DNA from: Escarpia spicata
Taxonomy: Eukaryota > Annelida > Polychaeta > Sabellida > Siboglinidae
Assembly (NCBI GenBank): GCA_963995525.1
Contig: OZ023214.1
Location: 35,147,615 to 35,211,614 of the forward strand
Direction: 5' to 3'
DNA length: 64,000 bases
Positions 22,800-38,200 of this stretch are shown piece by piece. Position 1 is the stretch's first letter; every line of letters begins with the position of its first letter. A model generated the notes under the pieces. It ran no database searches and was not told where the DNA came from. It saw only the letters and a program-made list of their open reading frames with translations. Position numbers and translations under genes: made by a program.

Positions 22800-23250
22800 G
22801 TCATGTTCTAGTTAGACTAAGAAAAATGCAGTGTATTTTTGAGAAATGATTTTTTTTACAAAATTCACATGCTGTGACGAAAGTGCATTTGAGTAGGGAG
22901 ATTTTCATGTGTGATTGTAGAAGGTGTTGACTGTGAAATGGTGGATTTCTAGATGATTTGAATAAGCAGAAGGATATTTGGCAGCAATTTGCCTGTGTGA
23001 CCTGTTTGCGGAGTAATTCTTACCGGCATTTGTAAATATTGACGGGTGTCACACATACAGGCATTTTACGAGAGCTGGAAGTATGCAATTTTTGTTGAAA
23101 TCTATCGGCATGTCAATGCGATGATGCAGGTGATAAGTTTAAGACATTTTGCAGATCAAATTTTTTTTAATCAGACAAAACGTTAACATGGTCACCTATG
23201 GGAAAACCAACAGTGGGCTGACCCCTTTAGTGGACAGATTGGAGACCTCC
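22800..23250 (+). repeat. Dispersed repeat A, copy 1
   Basis: Collinear with 32,445-32,930 on the same strand at roughly 75-80% similarity by eye. Shared blocks include AAGTGCATTTGAGTAG, TTTGGCAGCAATTTG, GTAAATATTGACGG, TTGTCACACATA-type sequence and ACAAAACGTTAACATGGTC. No protein is shared, so it is probably a non-autonomous transposable element of unknown class. Confidence 0.8.
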
Positions 23251-23668
23251 GGAGACGAAGCCCAAAAGAATGCAACCGGAGTGGTTTGTGAGCGATACTA
23301 CATTATTATTTCATATCTTAAACGTCACATACTGTGTGATAAAGCAAATTTAAAGCTAATAAATGTATTTCCTCAGCTAGATTTTGTGCTCATTGCGTTT
23401 AGAATTTATTTTGCGAAAATTTAAACCAGATCCTTAAGTGTAGCCGTCGTGTGGCGCCACCGAGTTACTTGATCCGCATCGTAATTCGGTTGAAAACTAG
23501 ATGTGAACATGGCCTTAGTTGATATATATATTTGTTTATAAAAACATGGCTAAAGGTGCGTTGGACCATGGCACCTTTATTGCTTGTGCATGTTTACACC
23601 CGACGAATGCCTTAAATTGGCACTGAGCCATTTCTCGGGAATTACTCAACCGACCGGCTGCTAAACAA

Positions 23669-23757
23669 TCCGACGCGTGACCGTGCGGCGTTGATCATGC
23701 GTGACCGTGCGAATAGCGAGGTGATCTTATTATGGGTACAAATGTCCTATTCCTTAC
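23669..23757. repeat. Dispersed repeat B, copy 1 (24-bp tandem core)
   Basis: Shares the core CGTTGATCATGCGTGACCGT and the downstream GTGCGAATAGC...GTGATC-TATTAT...GGACAAATGT(C/T)CTATT with 28,266-28,360. The first 24-bp unit is truncated (23671-23686) and the second is complete (23687-23710). Confidence 0.8.
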
Positions 23758-25620
23758 TATAGACTAATTGGGACTGACCCGACGTGACCCAACCACTGAG
23801 GTAGCCCAATATCGAGGTTCCACTGTAATATATACTCATTACAACATAATGTGCCAGTTTTCACGAAGATGGGCTAGTGATAACCAACACTAAAAAATAA
23901 CCGTGTGGCCCGCTGACCTCGTCCAAGTCACTTATTTGGCCCTCCATTCAAAAAAATGCCGGCCCTTCCCTAGCGGGTTGCTATGTGGGTGCGCCTCAGG
24001 GGACGTGTGATAATACAGGTACTCCAAGCTACTCCTACGCAAACATAAACAGGTTAATCGGTTGTTGAGGTAACTATTTATGTGTTAGAGTAGGTTAAGG
24101 CAATACGCCTACTTTTGGGGGGAAATCGACTCATGAGAAAATTTTTGAGAAATATTTCTGATACATTGCATGCATCAACTTGTTCATTATCTGTGTTAAA
24201 TATAATGTATTGAAATATTCTACGTTCAATATTACAGAAAACAGTTACAACCATTTTAGCAAATGTCCTCAATAGTGGCGTTTGCTTCATTGATGGGACA
24301 AAACGTCTACCACTGGGCCTTATTGTGACTGGAATTGCAAATTAATCAGTCCTTTATATTATATTCCACAAGAGCGTTTGATTTAATATATTTATTAAAA
24401 ACTTGTATTCACAGAGAGACCTTTTTTGCCACTCATTTATTCACTTTCATATTCACATGTATGACAGCTACATTATTTCCCACCCTTTGCGTTTTGCCCC
24501 ACTAGTACGTGGGCGTTTTGCCCCATACGTTCGTACCCATCTGCAAGATTTACAACACCAATGACAATATACATAGTCCTGGTACTGATTTCCAAAAGGT
24601 CCTTAAACAGGACTTAGCTGCACTCCTCGCCAACATAGGTTTCTTGATATTTTTTTTAATTGAATTATAAACTAATAATTTCCGAACATTAACCAACAAA
24701 TAAGGTGTCCATTCTACAAGAATAACGACATTTATCACGAATGATTGGCAAAAATTCTAAGAAATAATTAAAATCACAAAATTTGCGATACAGAAAATAA
24801 TTTTATTTGAATCTTGTTATAAATTCACGGGTAGATACATAAGTTAATGTACAACAGCACGGTTCAACTTACAATCATTAATATGATACGTTCGTTTATT
24901 TTGTGTAAACAAATTCTCACTTTTTCCAGTAAAATCTATATGTGTAATGTTTCCGTTTGTTCCACACTCATACCCATAATACGTTGACCAGATAATTTCA
25001 TACCATTATGTTCCCATATCCATGTACTATCACTCTGAAAAACAACTGGAGAGAAGTATCCAATATTAATGAAGTTATCATCATAGATGTAGCCCTACCC
25101 CCTAAATCGATAAAATGGCGGGACATGATAAATCGTCACACAGTATGCTCTAAGTCAATCGTTTATTTGTTAGTCTTCTTATAGTCTCACGCAGTTGGTC
25201 ATAACATAATGCAAAGCAATTGTTTACCATCAATCAAGTGTATACATTTAACTTTTCGCCCATAAAGAAAGAAATACGCAGTTTTTCAGTCGACATACGG
25301 TAAACGGAATCGCATACATTACAACATAATTCTTTATATACACTTACATATCAATATACCAAGTGTCTATGTTTATATGATCAACTAGTTCAGTTTACTG
25401 AACGAATAATTGTTATCTGTTATATTTGAACAATTATATAGATATGTCAGTAACTCTACTCCCTTATCGAACAAAACCACAAAGTCCTTTCAGAGTGGGT
25501 ATAGCTCACGTTGCGTTCGAATAAAAGCCTTTCAGTGTGATTTATATTTCTGGCTACCATGTATTTAATAACGCAGCATGTTTCTCTTTCTGACATTTAA
25601 ATGCGTAATTATGAGATGCG
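23758..25620. other. Unassigned AT-rich sequence
   Basis: No gene, transposon end or RNA gene is recognised. A GCGTTTTGCCCCA motif occurs twice near 24,488-24,525. Confidence 0.35.
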
Positions 25621-27225
25621 GGCATTTACTTTATTCCCCTGCCGCACAAGGTTTGCTACCTGCCAGTTACTGACACACCACCAACCGATCTGAATGTTGC
25701 CCACACGTTGATGAAGAGATATAAGGGACATAGTTGACATGGTTAGTGGTTTCGGTGTAGATCAACCAAAACCTTCAGTGATTGGGGTTTGTGACCAGGC
25801 TGTGTATGTCAAGGCATTTGAGATATACAATTCCCCTTTGCGTGACAGGCTTGCGAGAATTGTGTTGCGCTTGTGTGCGTTTCATATCATCATCAACTTC
25901 ATGGCAATCACTGGGCGTCGCTTTGGTGAAGATTTGCGATATGTTTTGATCGAGTCAGATATCTTAGTAACAAGTTCCGTTGATGCTACACTTGATGGTC
26001 ATCATTACAATAGAAATGTCAGAGGACATAAATTGGTTGCAGAAGGCATTGGTCGACTTCGTTGGGCCATGTTTCTGCATTGGAACACAGAGCAAGAAGC
26101 ACATCTAGACATGGACTCTCTAGCAAGGGCCATTGATCAGCTGATACATAATCCATGTCCAGAAAGAATGCGCGTACTGTTGACATATGAAATCTTCACA
26201 CTGGCACAGCAGCGATTCATTATCATGCATTTGTATTGTGGGTATATTGCTGCAATTTATTCGGTCCACCAGAGAAGCCGATTGGAACTTGCACATTCAG
26301 TGTTTGCTGGAGATGATATGTCATGGTTTGCAGCATATGACAGGATACATTATGCAAGATACTTGTATGCATATGTTCTATAAATGATGACACTTTCGGA
26401 AAGTCATCCAGACGCATGCACACTGCATATCAATGGTGAATTTTCAGTACAAATTCATTTGGCCGCATCCCACATGACCAAACCATTGAAGTGACACCAA
26501 ACAGGGACACGAACTCCCTTGGGGAAATATAGGAATCACACTAAATCATGGAGCAGTTCTTAAGTGGATGGTACTTCGGGCTGACCGAGGTGAATACTTG
26601 CGTCTGTGTAGGGAAATGTCTGGACAACCAGATGCAGCTACAGGACACAGACCAAAGGATGCTGGGAAAAGACGTGTTGCAGAAGACGAAGCTGCTGTGC
26701 GATGCATTGAGACAAGCATCACAATATGGATTAACTCATTTCAGACAGAGGATAAACTCTGTCATTTGGCTTCTGCAAGAAATGCAACAAGTGACATTTC
26801 AACTGACCTGTTGAGAGCACACGCAAAGGGAGAGGAAACTGTCAGAGAATTCGTTCATGAGAGATTGAACACAGACGGACACATGACTTCTTTCCGTCAG
26901 TACCAAAGATGAGAGTGAAAACCTTAAAATATTTGGATGTGGGTAAATCGCACAAGAAGCAAACTTCCTTCTTGAGATTAACCAGTGAACTGTTTGGACA
27001 ATTCTTGATAATCAGCCAGAGTAGAAACATATCTTTGCCAGAACTCTTCAAATATTCCTTGGGATCAGTACCCCTTGCTATTGCAACACCTGAGGGAAAC
27101 TTAGTCAAGACTGTCAGAGCATCTCTGGTGAAGGAACTGGAGAAGGATGCCAGTGCTGTTTGATGTAGTACCCTGTGACAGCACTTGGATTGTCGATGCA
27201 GTGGGAATTGGCCAAGGTTACACTC
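25621..27225 (+). pseudogene. Decayed copy of an uncharacterised invertebrate protein family
   Basis: A coding remnant can be followed for 1.6 kb in shifting frames. It opens with an IPLPHKVCYLPVTDTPPTD segment (25,621-25,680), then a 214-codon open stretch (25739-26383) with GVCDQAVYVKA, LRLCAFHIIINF, DGHHYNRNVRGHKLV and YDRIHYARYL. A region around NSFGRIPHDQTIEVT (26,455-26,510) follows, then CREMSGQPDAATG (26,610), RAHAKGEETV and LFKYSLGSVPLAIATPEGN (27,040-27,100). From memory this order matches large proteins of unknown function that recur in cnidarian, mollusc and fish genomes, possibly element-encoded. At least three frameshifts and several stops break it. No function can be assigned. 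Confidence 0.65.
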
Positions 27226-28265
27226 TAGCCGGTCAAAACCCGGCCAAATCAGTACAAAAACAGTATTTTGTTAATAGCACCCCCCTCCTTGTGTTTGTTC
27301 GGATGTCATGAGTTCACAGCCGAGACAGCGGAGGAGGTGAAATTAAAACGGCGAAAAATTATTAGTAATTTACTAAATGTGGCCCATGTCTAGTCTACAA
27401 GTCGGGGATTCTATGGAGTCTGGCCCACTTCTGTCTTCATTCTCTACCGCCCAATTATACCATTAATTACACTTTTGGAGGTAAAAAAAATTAATATTCA
27501 TATTTTTATACAGATTTTTTTTCTAAATTGTGACCCACTGTACCAAAAGGAGATGCTTTTATTATAACTACGAGTAGATTTCAATTGAGAGGGAAACATT
27601 CGAAAAATGAGACCTCCAAATTACTTGTAGGAATTGTTTCAGAAAGTCATTTTCAATACTATATTTGGTGTGTATTTTTGCTTGTATTTGTTTTGGGTCG
27701 TAGTTCATTTATTTTATATTATTTGTATAAATGAGAAGCGTCTCATTTTTGAATCGTAGGTCACCATTTATCAGACAAACTGTCGTTACTTGTTTCATTC
27801 TTAGCCAAGATATATATTGTAGGCCAACAGTAAATTCTTTCGACCATTTAAACATATGCACTCTTTTTAATTCCTTGTTATATCCCACTTTATATTGTGA
27901 TTACCCAACAACAAATTTTGGCAACTAGTTTCTATAAAGTGGGCAGTATAATTAATTAAAAGGTTCACAGTGACAGGCTCCATCAGATACTAGGTTGGCC
28001 AATTATGAAGTCTACCACCTGTGCACATTGATTAGTTAATTGGTTGTCACTTGCTCAAGACTGCCCTAGGAGTCTTTTGTCCTGCAGTCTGGTCAAGTGT
28101 GGATCCACATGCTGTCTACTATGACCTGTAATTAATTGGCTTCACTAAGTCTATAATCACTTTGGCATGGGTACTGGTACAAGTTTGCTGTTTGAAAGTG
28201 TTGATCTTACCAGTTATACATGACCAGTTCTACTTGTTGACATTAATACATGGCTGCTGCCAAAC
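27226..28265. other. Unassigned AT-rich sequence
   Basis: No gene or repeat boundary is recognised; open frames are short and of low complexity. Confidence 0.35.
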
Positions 28266-28360
28266 AACCCGGCGTTGATCATGCGTGACCGTGCGGCGTT
28301 GATCATGCGTGACCGTGCGAATAGCAACGTGATCCTATTATCGGGACAAATGTTCTATTT
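28266..28360. repeat. Dispersed repeat B, copy 2 (two perfect 24-bp units)
   Basis: Two identical 24-bp units occupy 28271-28294 and 28295-28318. They are followed by the same GCGAATAGC...GTGATC...GGACAAATGTTCTATT block as the copy at 23.7 kb. Confidence 0.85.
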
Positions 28361-28982
28361 AGTGTCGATCATTCTCCGGTGAACTACATCGGTTTAGATA
28401 TCGATGACATCACTATATGTTTTCGCTGTCTTTGATGGTATTGCATACCAGCTTCCTATAACTTTTTGCTGTACATCTGCATCTACCTATACCGGACACA
28501 AAGTGACAATTAGCATGGCTCTGACATGTATGATATTTTTTACATGTAACGACACATTTATCAATAGTCAATAATACAAGGTATTTGTATTCAATTCAAC
28601 TATAACTTTGAGCAGTCTCCATGAAAAAATACATTAGTTATCCAGCATTGTTACAGGGGAAGGGTTTCATTGTCTTTGTGTTGCTGATAGTCAGTGGCAG
28701 CCAGCTGAGTTCTTGCAACATACACCAAGCACTTGTTATGTACAACACAAGTAATGTAATTGAAAGCCTTTCCACATTTTTCAACAACAATCTGATAAAT
28801 GAAACAGCATTTTACTTGTTTAAATTCTCCGTGTATCATGAGGACTGTTATATATTTTTCATGCCACGTATCATTTTTCAAAATTATTATTTTTTATCAC
28901 TGTTTTATATGTTCACAAATAATTTACATTACATTTTCATTTTGCATGATAATTAAACAACACTTGAGTAAGGTTAGTTCTG

Positions 28983-29206
28983 ATATGGTGTAGTATCCAG
29001 TCTTCAGCATTGCTCAAAGCGTTTTACACTTTACTTCCTGGCAGACCTTTTAAATCGAAAACACCATCTTGACTTATGTGGGAAGCATTCAGCCACACTG
29101 AAATTGATATACGAAGACTATTCATACAAAAATATCCACCACTGTCTGTATCCGGTACTCTTCATACAGCTGAGTAAACTGGAGCAATGTAGCATGTTGT
29201 GATTGT
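28983..29206 (-). mobile_element. SINE, 3' tail and body, head missing
   Basis: On the minus strand the element runs from a body block shared with the tRNA-SINE at 14.0 kb (complement of CATACAGCTGAGTAAACTGG, near 29,166) into a tail. The tail, complement of CTCAAAGCGTTTTACACTTTA, matches 41,751-41,875. Together the three copies define one SINE family with a tRNA head, a central body and an AAGCGCTTTGAG tail of the type borrowed from L2/CR1-like LINEs. Confidence 0.75.
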
Positions 29207-31512
<2,306 letters not shown>

Positions 31513-32352
31513 AGTCATCGCCAGCAGTCCTCATTTTCCGCAGGCAAACGAGAAGGCGGAGCGATTTGTTGACGTTGTCGAACGGACGCTACATATGACG
31601 TATTGGAAGCCGACGAAAACACATGGTCATGCTCTGCATAAGGATCACGCCAATAGGTTACAAACTGCCATCGCCAGCAGAGCTCATGTTCGGACGCAAG
31701 GTACAATCAAATCTTCCCGCCGTCAACACAGCCGAGCTCGACGAGGACATTCAGAGGAACTTACGCGACTTCCTAGGTAAGCATCAGACCGCATATGACG
31801 TGCATAGTCGAACACTCGGTCAGTTGTTTCCCAACCAAAGTGTGCGAATTCAAGACCCTATCACCGAGAGGTGGACTCTTGCAATCGTCACCTCCAAGAA
31901 AGCCGAACCACGACCATAGCTCACGGAACACACCAGTGGCGCAACGTACATACGTAATCGTAAGCACATCAGGACTACTGGTGAGCGCTTCATTTCATGC
32001 GTGATATCAATGATGACCAAGGCGCAGATGTAAGACACACACAGGGTCAAGCAGTGACCAAGCCACTTCAGACCAGGCTGAAATACCTACCGGTACAGTG
32101 ACCCCATCGGGTAAGCCCCCTGACACCGGATATGTGACACACTCATGGCGCATCGTCACTGCACCCAGATGCATGGACTTGTAGCCATCTGGACATTGTC
32201 AGCGACACGCTGCTTGGTTTAGTTCTATAGTCAGTTGTGTGTGTATTATAACAAACAACACATTGGACTTGTGTTTATTGATACTTTCGTTTTAACAGGT
32301 ATTCTAAGTTTAATATAACAAGGACATTTAAACTTTTTATAAAGAGGGGAGA
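31513..32352 (+). pseudogene. Gypsy integrase C-terminal remnant with polypurine tract
   Basis: This is the 3' part of a Gypsy pol gene. It contains an integrase catalytic-core end around the active-site glutamate (SSPHFPQANEKAERFV, 31,520-31,570). After frameshifts comes TPIGYKLPSPAELMFGRKV (31,650-31,710), and then a chromatin/DNA-binding tail and a GATYIRNRKHIRTTGE-like end near 31,940-31,990. A polypurine tract AAAGAGGGGAGA at 32341-32352 marks where a 3' LTR should begin. No matching 5' part or LTR partner is in the window, so the copy is truncated and old. Confidence 0.8.
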
Positions 32353-32444
32353 TCTTATGAAATTGGTCAACCATCATGAATATGCTAATTATATGCTGGC
32401 TTGTGGACAACATCCGGGCAGTTCATGCATCCCATCTGGACGTT

Positions 32445-32930
32445 TATAGGGGTTAGGACACAGTTGGACTTCCTGCTTCGAAAAAAAATGCAATATATTT
32501 TTGAAAAATGATGTTTTACCAAATTCACCTGCTGTGCCATAAGTGCATTTGAGTAGTCAGATTTGCCGGTGTGATTGTAGTCATGTAGAAGCTGTTGACA
32601 GTAAAAATGGTGCATTTTTAGCTGATTTTATTAAGCGGAAGGTTATTTGGCAGCAATTTGGCTAGCTGACCCTTTAGCCGGATTACTGCCAGCATGAGTT
32701 CGTAAATATTGACGGTTGTCACACATAGAGGTATTTAACGAGAGCTAGAAATATTAGATTTTGACTAAACTCGACCAGCATGTCAATGAGATGATAATAA
32801 CAGCAGGTGAGAAGTTTAATAAGAAATTTTGTAGGTCAGGTTTTCTTGTAATCACACAAAACGTTAACATGGTCGCCAATGGGAAAACTAATAGTGTGTT
32901 GAGGCCTATAACTGTACAGGCCTTTACAAG
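32445..32930 (+). repeat. Dispersed repeat A, copy 2
   Basis: Counterpart of 22,800-23,250 in the same orientation. It follows directly on the presumed LTR remnant of the Gypsy fragment, so it may be a separate insertion. Confidence 0.8.
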
Positions 32931-33844
32931 TAGGTCCCTATCTTTACCCATCTGATTAAGTTGTTTGTCATTGTATCGACACGCGAAACACAACACGTTG
33001 ATTATCCAAACAAAACATGGTAAATGTGCATAGGGCCTATATTGCGACCACGCGGCCCAAGACAAAACGTTACCATTGAAATAAGGTAATACTATTACAC
33101 AATCTTTGACAACTACTGCACGCACTACAAGGATGGCGTCTCCTACGCTAGGCCATATATGCCGTCCCTAAGTGAAGTTTGTGAAATAAAAAAACATATT
33201 AAGTCGTTGCGTAATTATGTTTTTATCACATTCAGAAACCTAACTTTGGGTCGGTTTCTAAGAAATGCCACATGATCAGTTGCATAGGCGGTACCGTTTC
33301 ATAAGGCAGAAAGACATTACGCGCTAAGTGCAGGTCGTAATTCGGTTACTGGAAACTTAATGCCACATTGTTCTTGAAATCTAGTGTTATGCGTAAGCTG
33401 GCGATTTAGATTATAAAGACAATTGTTGAAAGAAATGAGAGATAGAATAGTGTGGCGCAAACCACACGCCTTTAACGACAAGTGTGATTTTAGTCTACAA
33501 ATAAGGCCAAGGCAGAAAAGGCTAACATACTCACATAGACAATTAGAGTAGTTTGGGACAAAATACACATCCTCCACCCCGAGGTAAAACGCACCCATAT
33601 GCGAATTAAGGGGTACTGGAGCCCTGGGGCAAGTTTTGATTATGAGGCTCCCCATGGGGGCAGACAACTATGAACTTCCTTTCAATATAGTGCGATGTTC
33701 TGAGAAAATCAGGAAAGGCAGTACTTTGAATGTCGCGTTTGCTGACGAGCTAGGCATAAGAGTCTATGTGTCATTAAATATACGGACATGTTATTAAATT
33801 GCCTTCACTCAATTTGCCGTAGTATTTCCAGTGAGCTTGGGGCA
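32931..33844. other. Unassigned sequence
   Basis: No gene is recognised. A 116-codon minus-strand frame at 33317-33667 resembles no known protein. Confidence 0.35.
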
Positions 33845-34030
33845 CTGGAAATGTTTCTTCTCCCTTGAGTGAGGCTCCCTGTACCTCGGTGTCTTGGAAT
33901 GATTTTCTGTGTCCCTTGAATGAGGCTCCCGGGAGCTTGCGGCCCTGGAATCTTATTCGCACCTGAGTAGGGGTCCCAGGAGCCCTGGTCCCCGGATGTT
34001 TTCTCCGGAGACCCGGAAGCTCGGGGCCGT
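33845..34030. repeat. Degenerate ~49-bp tandem repeat, about 4 copies
   Basis: Copies are marked by CTGGAA/TTGGAA/CTGGAA/CCGGAT at 33845, 33894, 33945 and 33992. Each is followed by a T-rich patch, a C(T)TGAGTGAGGCTCC-like block and a GC-rich patch. Confidence 0.7.
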
Positions 34031-34204
34031 GGGCACATCCCTAGTTGCCCCTACGGTACTACGCTATTGAGTCCATTAGTCGTACGTCATTGCCCTTATT
34101 TCGTGTCCGAACCGATTGATGGATAGTGACATATCTAACATAACAGTTGACGAAACGGATCGTAGCAGCTTTTCACGGTGCTTCAACAGCGAAAGGAGTT
34201 CACT

Positions 34205-34405
34205 CTCTTCCGAACCATGGTTACCTAACATAAATTACAACGACCCAAACCTGTTAGGTAACACCTTAAAGTTTAACGTTTACATTATACTTTTATACTT
34301 ATAGACTTTTACATTATTCAAAACTACCGGACGTTCAATTTTGAGGTGTTACACAACAGGTTTGGATCGTTGTAATTTGTTTTAGGTAACAATGGTTCGG
34401 AGGAG
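34205..34405. mobile_element. Small foldback/MITE-like inverted repeat (~67-bp arms)
   Basis: The left arm (34205-34271) and right arm (34338-34405) are reverse complements with few mismatches. Shared blocks are CCGAACCAT, GTTACCTAA, AAATTACAACGA, CCAAACCTGTT and GTAACACCT. A 66-bp AT-rich centre separates them. Clear target duplications were not found. Confidence 0.8.
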
Positions 34406-34906
34406 AATAAACGTCCTTCCATGGCTTACCCACCGCCTTCAGCCTTGAGTAGTTTTAACCGGATATTGTTTTTATCTAAAGTAAATGATTGTTTGATTGC
34501 TGACGGTGCCTTTTCGTCATTTGATGTACCATTTCGTAAATAAATAAAACTTAAATCCAAAGAAATGTTGTAGTGTTTGTGACAACATGTTTGATATGCA
34601 GCATATGTGTCCGTCGGCGTATACTCCAGTGTCATAATTTTTTCCCAGATAGTTTTTGCTCTCATAAAGATGTAATTTAAATAGATACACTTAGTGCTTA
34701 CGCTTAGCAAACAACTCTTCAACACTCTTCAGAATAGCATAGGTATTTATATAGAAGTGCGTCAAGTGGAGTAATAATGTGTACGTACGCCAGAAGTTCA
34801 AATGTAAAATAAGAAGGACATTGGATTCGGTGGCCATTTTAGAGATTGCCGCCAAGTCAAGACACATATTTTTACAAGTGTCAGCCACCTGAAAAGGGTA
34901 TAATAG
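34406..34906. other. Unassigned sequence left of Gypsy element 1
   Basis: No gene seen. The last five bases (AATAG, 34902-34906) are the left target-site duplication of the Gypsy element. Confidence 0.5.
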
Positions 34907-35061
34907 TGTCGTGTACTGGCCGTGGGCTTGTGCGTACAGGACATTATAGAATGAACATTCTCGTAGAGAAAGTATGAACACGTTTATTGTGACACATTGA
35001 GATGTAAAAGGAAAAGAGGAAACGGGGCATGGTAAACGGTTCCGCGATCAAGGATCTAACA
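34907..35061 (-). repeat. Gypsy 1, 3' LTR
   Basis: 155 bp. On the minus strand it begins TGTTAGATCCTTGATCGCGG directly after the polypurine tract and ends CACGACA. It has a 6-base insertion and one extra T relative to the 5' LTR. Confidence 0.95.
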
Positions 35062-35284
35062 TTCCTCCCCCTTTAAGAAGAACATAATTAGTATAATTAT
35101 TAAAATGTAAACTTTTAACGCAAACAAGAGTCCCTTATACGTATCAATGTCATATCTAAGATAGCTAGTATGCCATTGTTTATAGTACTAATCTAGTGCT
35201 CTCGCGACTAGCCACATCTACCGAAACCTAGTCTATTCTGGCTATCTTGATCTATGCATTGTCCGTTATGACAAGTTCACAAGT

Positions 35285-38200
35285 TTACAAGTTCAATCTG
35301 TCCGGTGGCTTCACCACTCTGTGTGATCTTCTCAGCGGTACTACCACGTCTGGTACTACACAGGACTGCGACCGTTCAACTGTTGGTCTTGAGATCACCT
35401 CTCCTGTGGCGGTACCCGTAGTCACGTCCGAGTTGCCAGATGATAGTGGTGTCGATGTTGTTCGCTCGAACCAAGGTAGTACTTCACGTTCTGCAAGCCT
35501 CGGTGGAAGTTGAGGTTCTTCAACCCTCAATGGTACCAGACGCTCTTCCGTCGCCTCGATCGGCCTTCTCTCGCGCAAATGATCCTGGTGACGCTTCCAC
35601 ACTCTGTCATCCTGCAGACGTACCTCGACCAGAGAGCTCCACTGCTCTCTGGTCGTGGCGTTCTTTGTCTTCTTCCTGTTTGCGCAAGACTCGGTTCTGA
35701 ATGGATGGTCGTAGAAGATCCAGTCGTGTGCTCGGTGGTGTCTTCAACACAAACTCTGTTGGAGCTCTGCCGGTTGTAGCTTGTGGAGTTACCCTGTAGC
35801 GTGCTAGGAAGGTGTAGAGACGATCTTCTAGGTTGCCATTTGTCTTCTTCAACCCTGCTTTTACAGTCTGAACGGCGCGTTCAGCTAAGCCATTACTGGA
35901 TGGGTGATAAGGTGAAGACTTGATGTGTTTGATTCCGTTAGCTCGACAAAACTGTTCAAACTCCTCACTGGTGAAACAGCTTCCGTTATCTGATACCACT
36001 GTGCTTGGTAGACCCAAAATCGCAAACGTCTGTCTTAGCTTCGTGAGAGTTGCACTGGTTGTCGCAGCTGATACAACGTGTGCATCGATGTACTTGCTGT
36101 GAGCATCGACTATGATGAGTATCATACGTCCCTCGAACGGTCCCGCATAATCAATGTGTATTCGATGCCACGTTCGTCCCGGCCATTCCCATGGATGCAG
36201 TGGTGCCACTGGTGGTTGTTTGCTGTGTATTTGGCATGTCATGCAGTCCTTAACACACATCTCGATTTCAGCGTCCAAACCTGGCCACCAGAGGTAGCTT
36301 CGGGCTAACGCCTTCATCTTCACTATGCCCGGATGCGTCTCGTGTAGTTCTTTCAACAACGTGTCACGACCCTTTGGTGGTACGATGACTCTTGCTCCCC
36401 ACATCAGCACCCCGTGTTGGACACTCAGTTCGTCTTTCCTTCGAGAGTAACTCTCCCACTCGCGTGGTACATCGTTAGGCCATCCTCCTTCCACGAACCG
36501 TAGAACTTGTGACAGCATCGGATCGTTTGCTGTCCATTTAGCGATGTGTTCTGCCGTGATGGGTGTATCGTTCATGGTTGCAAGTGCTAGAACCACTTCC
36601 TCCGGGACTGGTACTCGTTCAGGAGTGTCTGGTAGCGGCAAGCGACTCAATCCGTCTGCATGACAGATACTCGTACCCGGTCTGTACTCCAGATGGTACT
36701 GATAGTTGCTTAGTGTTAGTGCCCATCTCTGAATGCGTGCACTAGCCATTGCGGAGATGGCACGATCTTCCTTCAACAGCCCGACCAACGGCTTGTGGTC
36801 GGTCTGCAACGTGAAGTCCCTCCCGTAAAGGTACTTATGGAACTTGGATATCCCGAAGACCAACGACAACGCTTCCTTTTCCAGCTGTGCGTACTTCTTT
36901 TCCGCTGTGGAGAGAGAGCGTGATGCGTATGCGATAGGCTTGTCGCTGCCATCGGGCAATCTGTGTGACAGTACGCTTCCAATCCCGTAAGGAGATGCGT
37001 CACTGCTCAAGATGATCGGGAGTTCAGGGTTGTAGTGTACAAGCACATCTGAAGAAACAAGCAGTGCCTTAGACTCATCGAAAGCCTTTTGTTGCGCCGG
37101 ACCCCACTTCCACTTTGTGTGTTGGCGTGTCATTTCATGCAGCGGAGCAAGCAGCGTACTGAGATTGCGCAAGAAGTTGTGATAGTAGTGAATGAGTCCT
37201 AGATAACTCCTCAACTCCTCAACTCCTGTACATTCTGTGGTGCAGGCGCGTTCTGTACTGCTCGCACTTTGTCTTCCGTAGGATGAATACCTTCAGCATC
37301 AATCGCATGACCTAGATAGGTGCACGATTTCTGACGAAACGCACATTTCTCCTTCTTCAGGCGTAACCCTGCGTCTTGTAGTCGCGTTAGCACAGTAGCC
37401 AGATTACGATCATGCTCTTCTGGCGTTCTTCCTGTGACCAGGATGTCGTCGAGGTAGACTACAGTCATGGGTATGTTCTGTAGTAACTGCTCCATGATTC
37501 TCTGGAAGATACCTGGAGAAGAACTCACACCGAAAGGCAGACGTTCGAATGCGAACAGCCGTGTTGATTGTAGTCAACGGACGTGATTCTTCATCCAGTA
37601 CGACCTGTTGATACGCATGGCTCATGTCCAGCGTTGTGTACAGTGTACCACCTGCTAATTTTGTAAACAGATCAGATACGTTCGGGATCGGGTACTTGTC
37701 TACATTGACGGCTCTGTTGATGGTTACCTTATAGTCGCCACAGATTCTGACTGCGCCGGTAGACTTCAAGACCGGTACAATGGGCGCGGCCCACTCAGAA
37801 TACTCCACAGGACGGATGATTCCGGCCTTCTGCATACGATCTAACTCGTCCTCTACTTTGGCTCGTAAAGCAAGAGGTACAGGTCGAGGTTTACAATACC
37901 TCGGTTTAACCGTGTCATCAACGTAGAACTTCGCAGTCAGCCCCTTTAGAGTGCCTAGTCCCTCACTGAACATTGATTCGTAAGGCTTTAGGAAGTCCTC
38001 TCTGTCTACCTGGTTCACGGTAGCCCAGTTCACTTTCAACACTGTCAGCCAGTCCCTTCCCAGCAGGTTAGGTCCCGACCCAGGCACTACGATTGCCTGC
38101 AGCCTGTGCTGTTGATTGTTGTGACAAACGTTCACCTGCGCTCGCCCTAAAGGCTCAATTGTGGTACCTGCGTACGTTCGCAACCTCGGAACGTTACGCG

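Noticed and set aside
33317..33667. 116-codon minus-strand frame
   Set aside because: No family resemblance, no splice context and no neighbouring exons.
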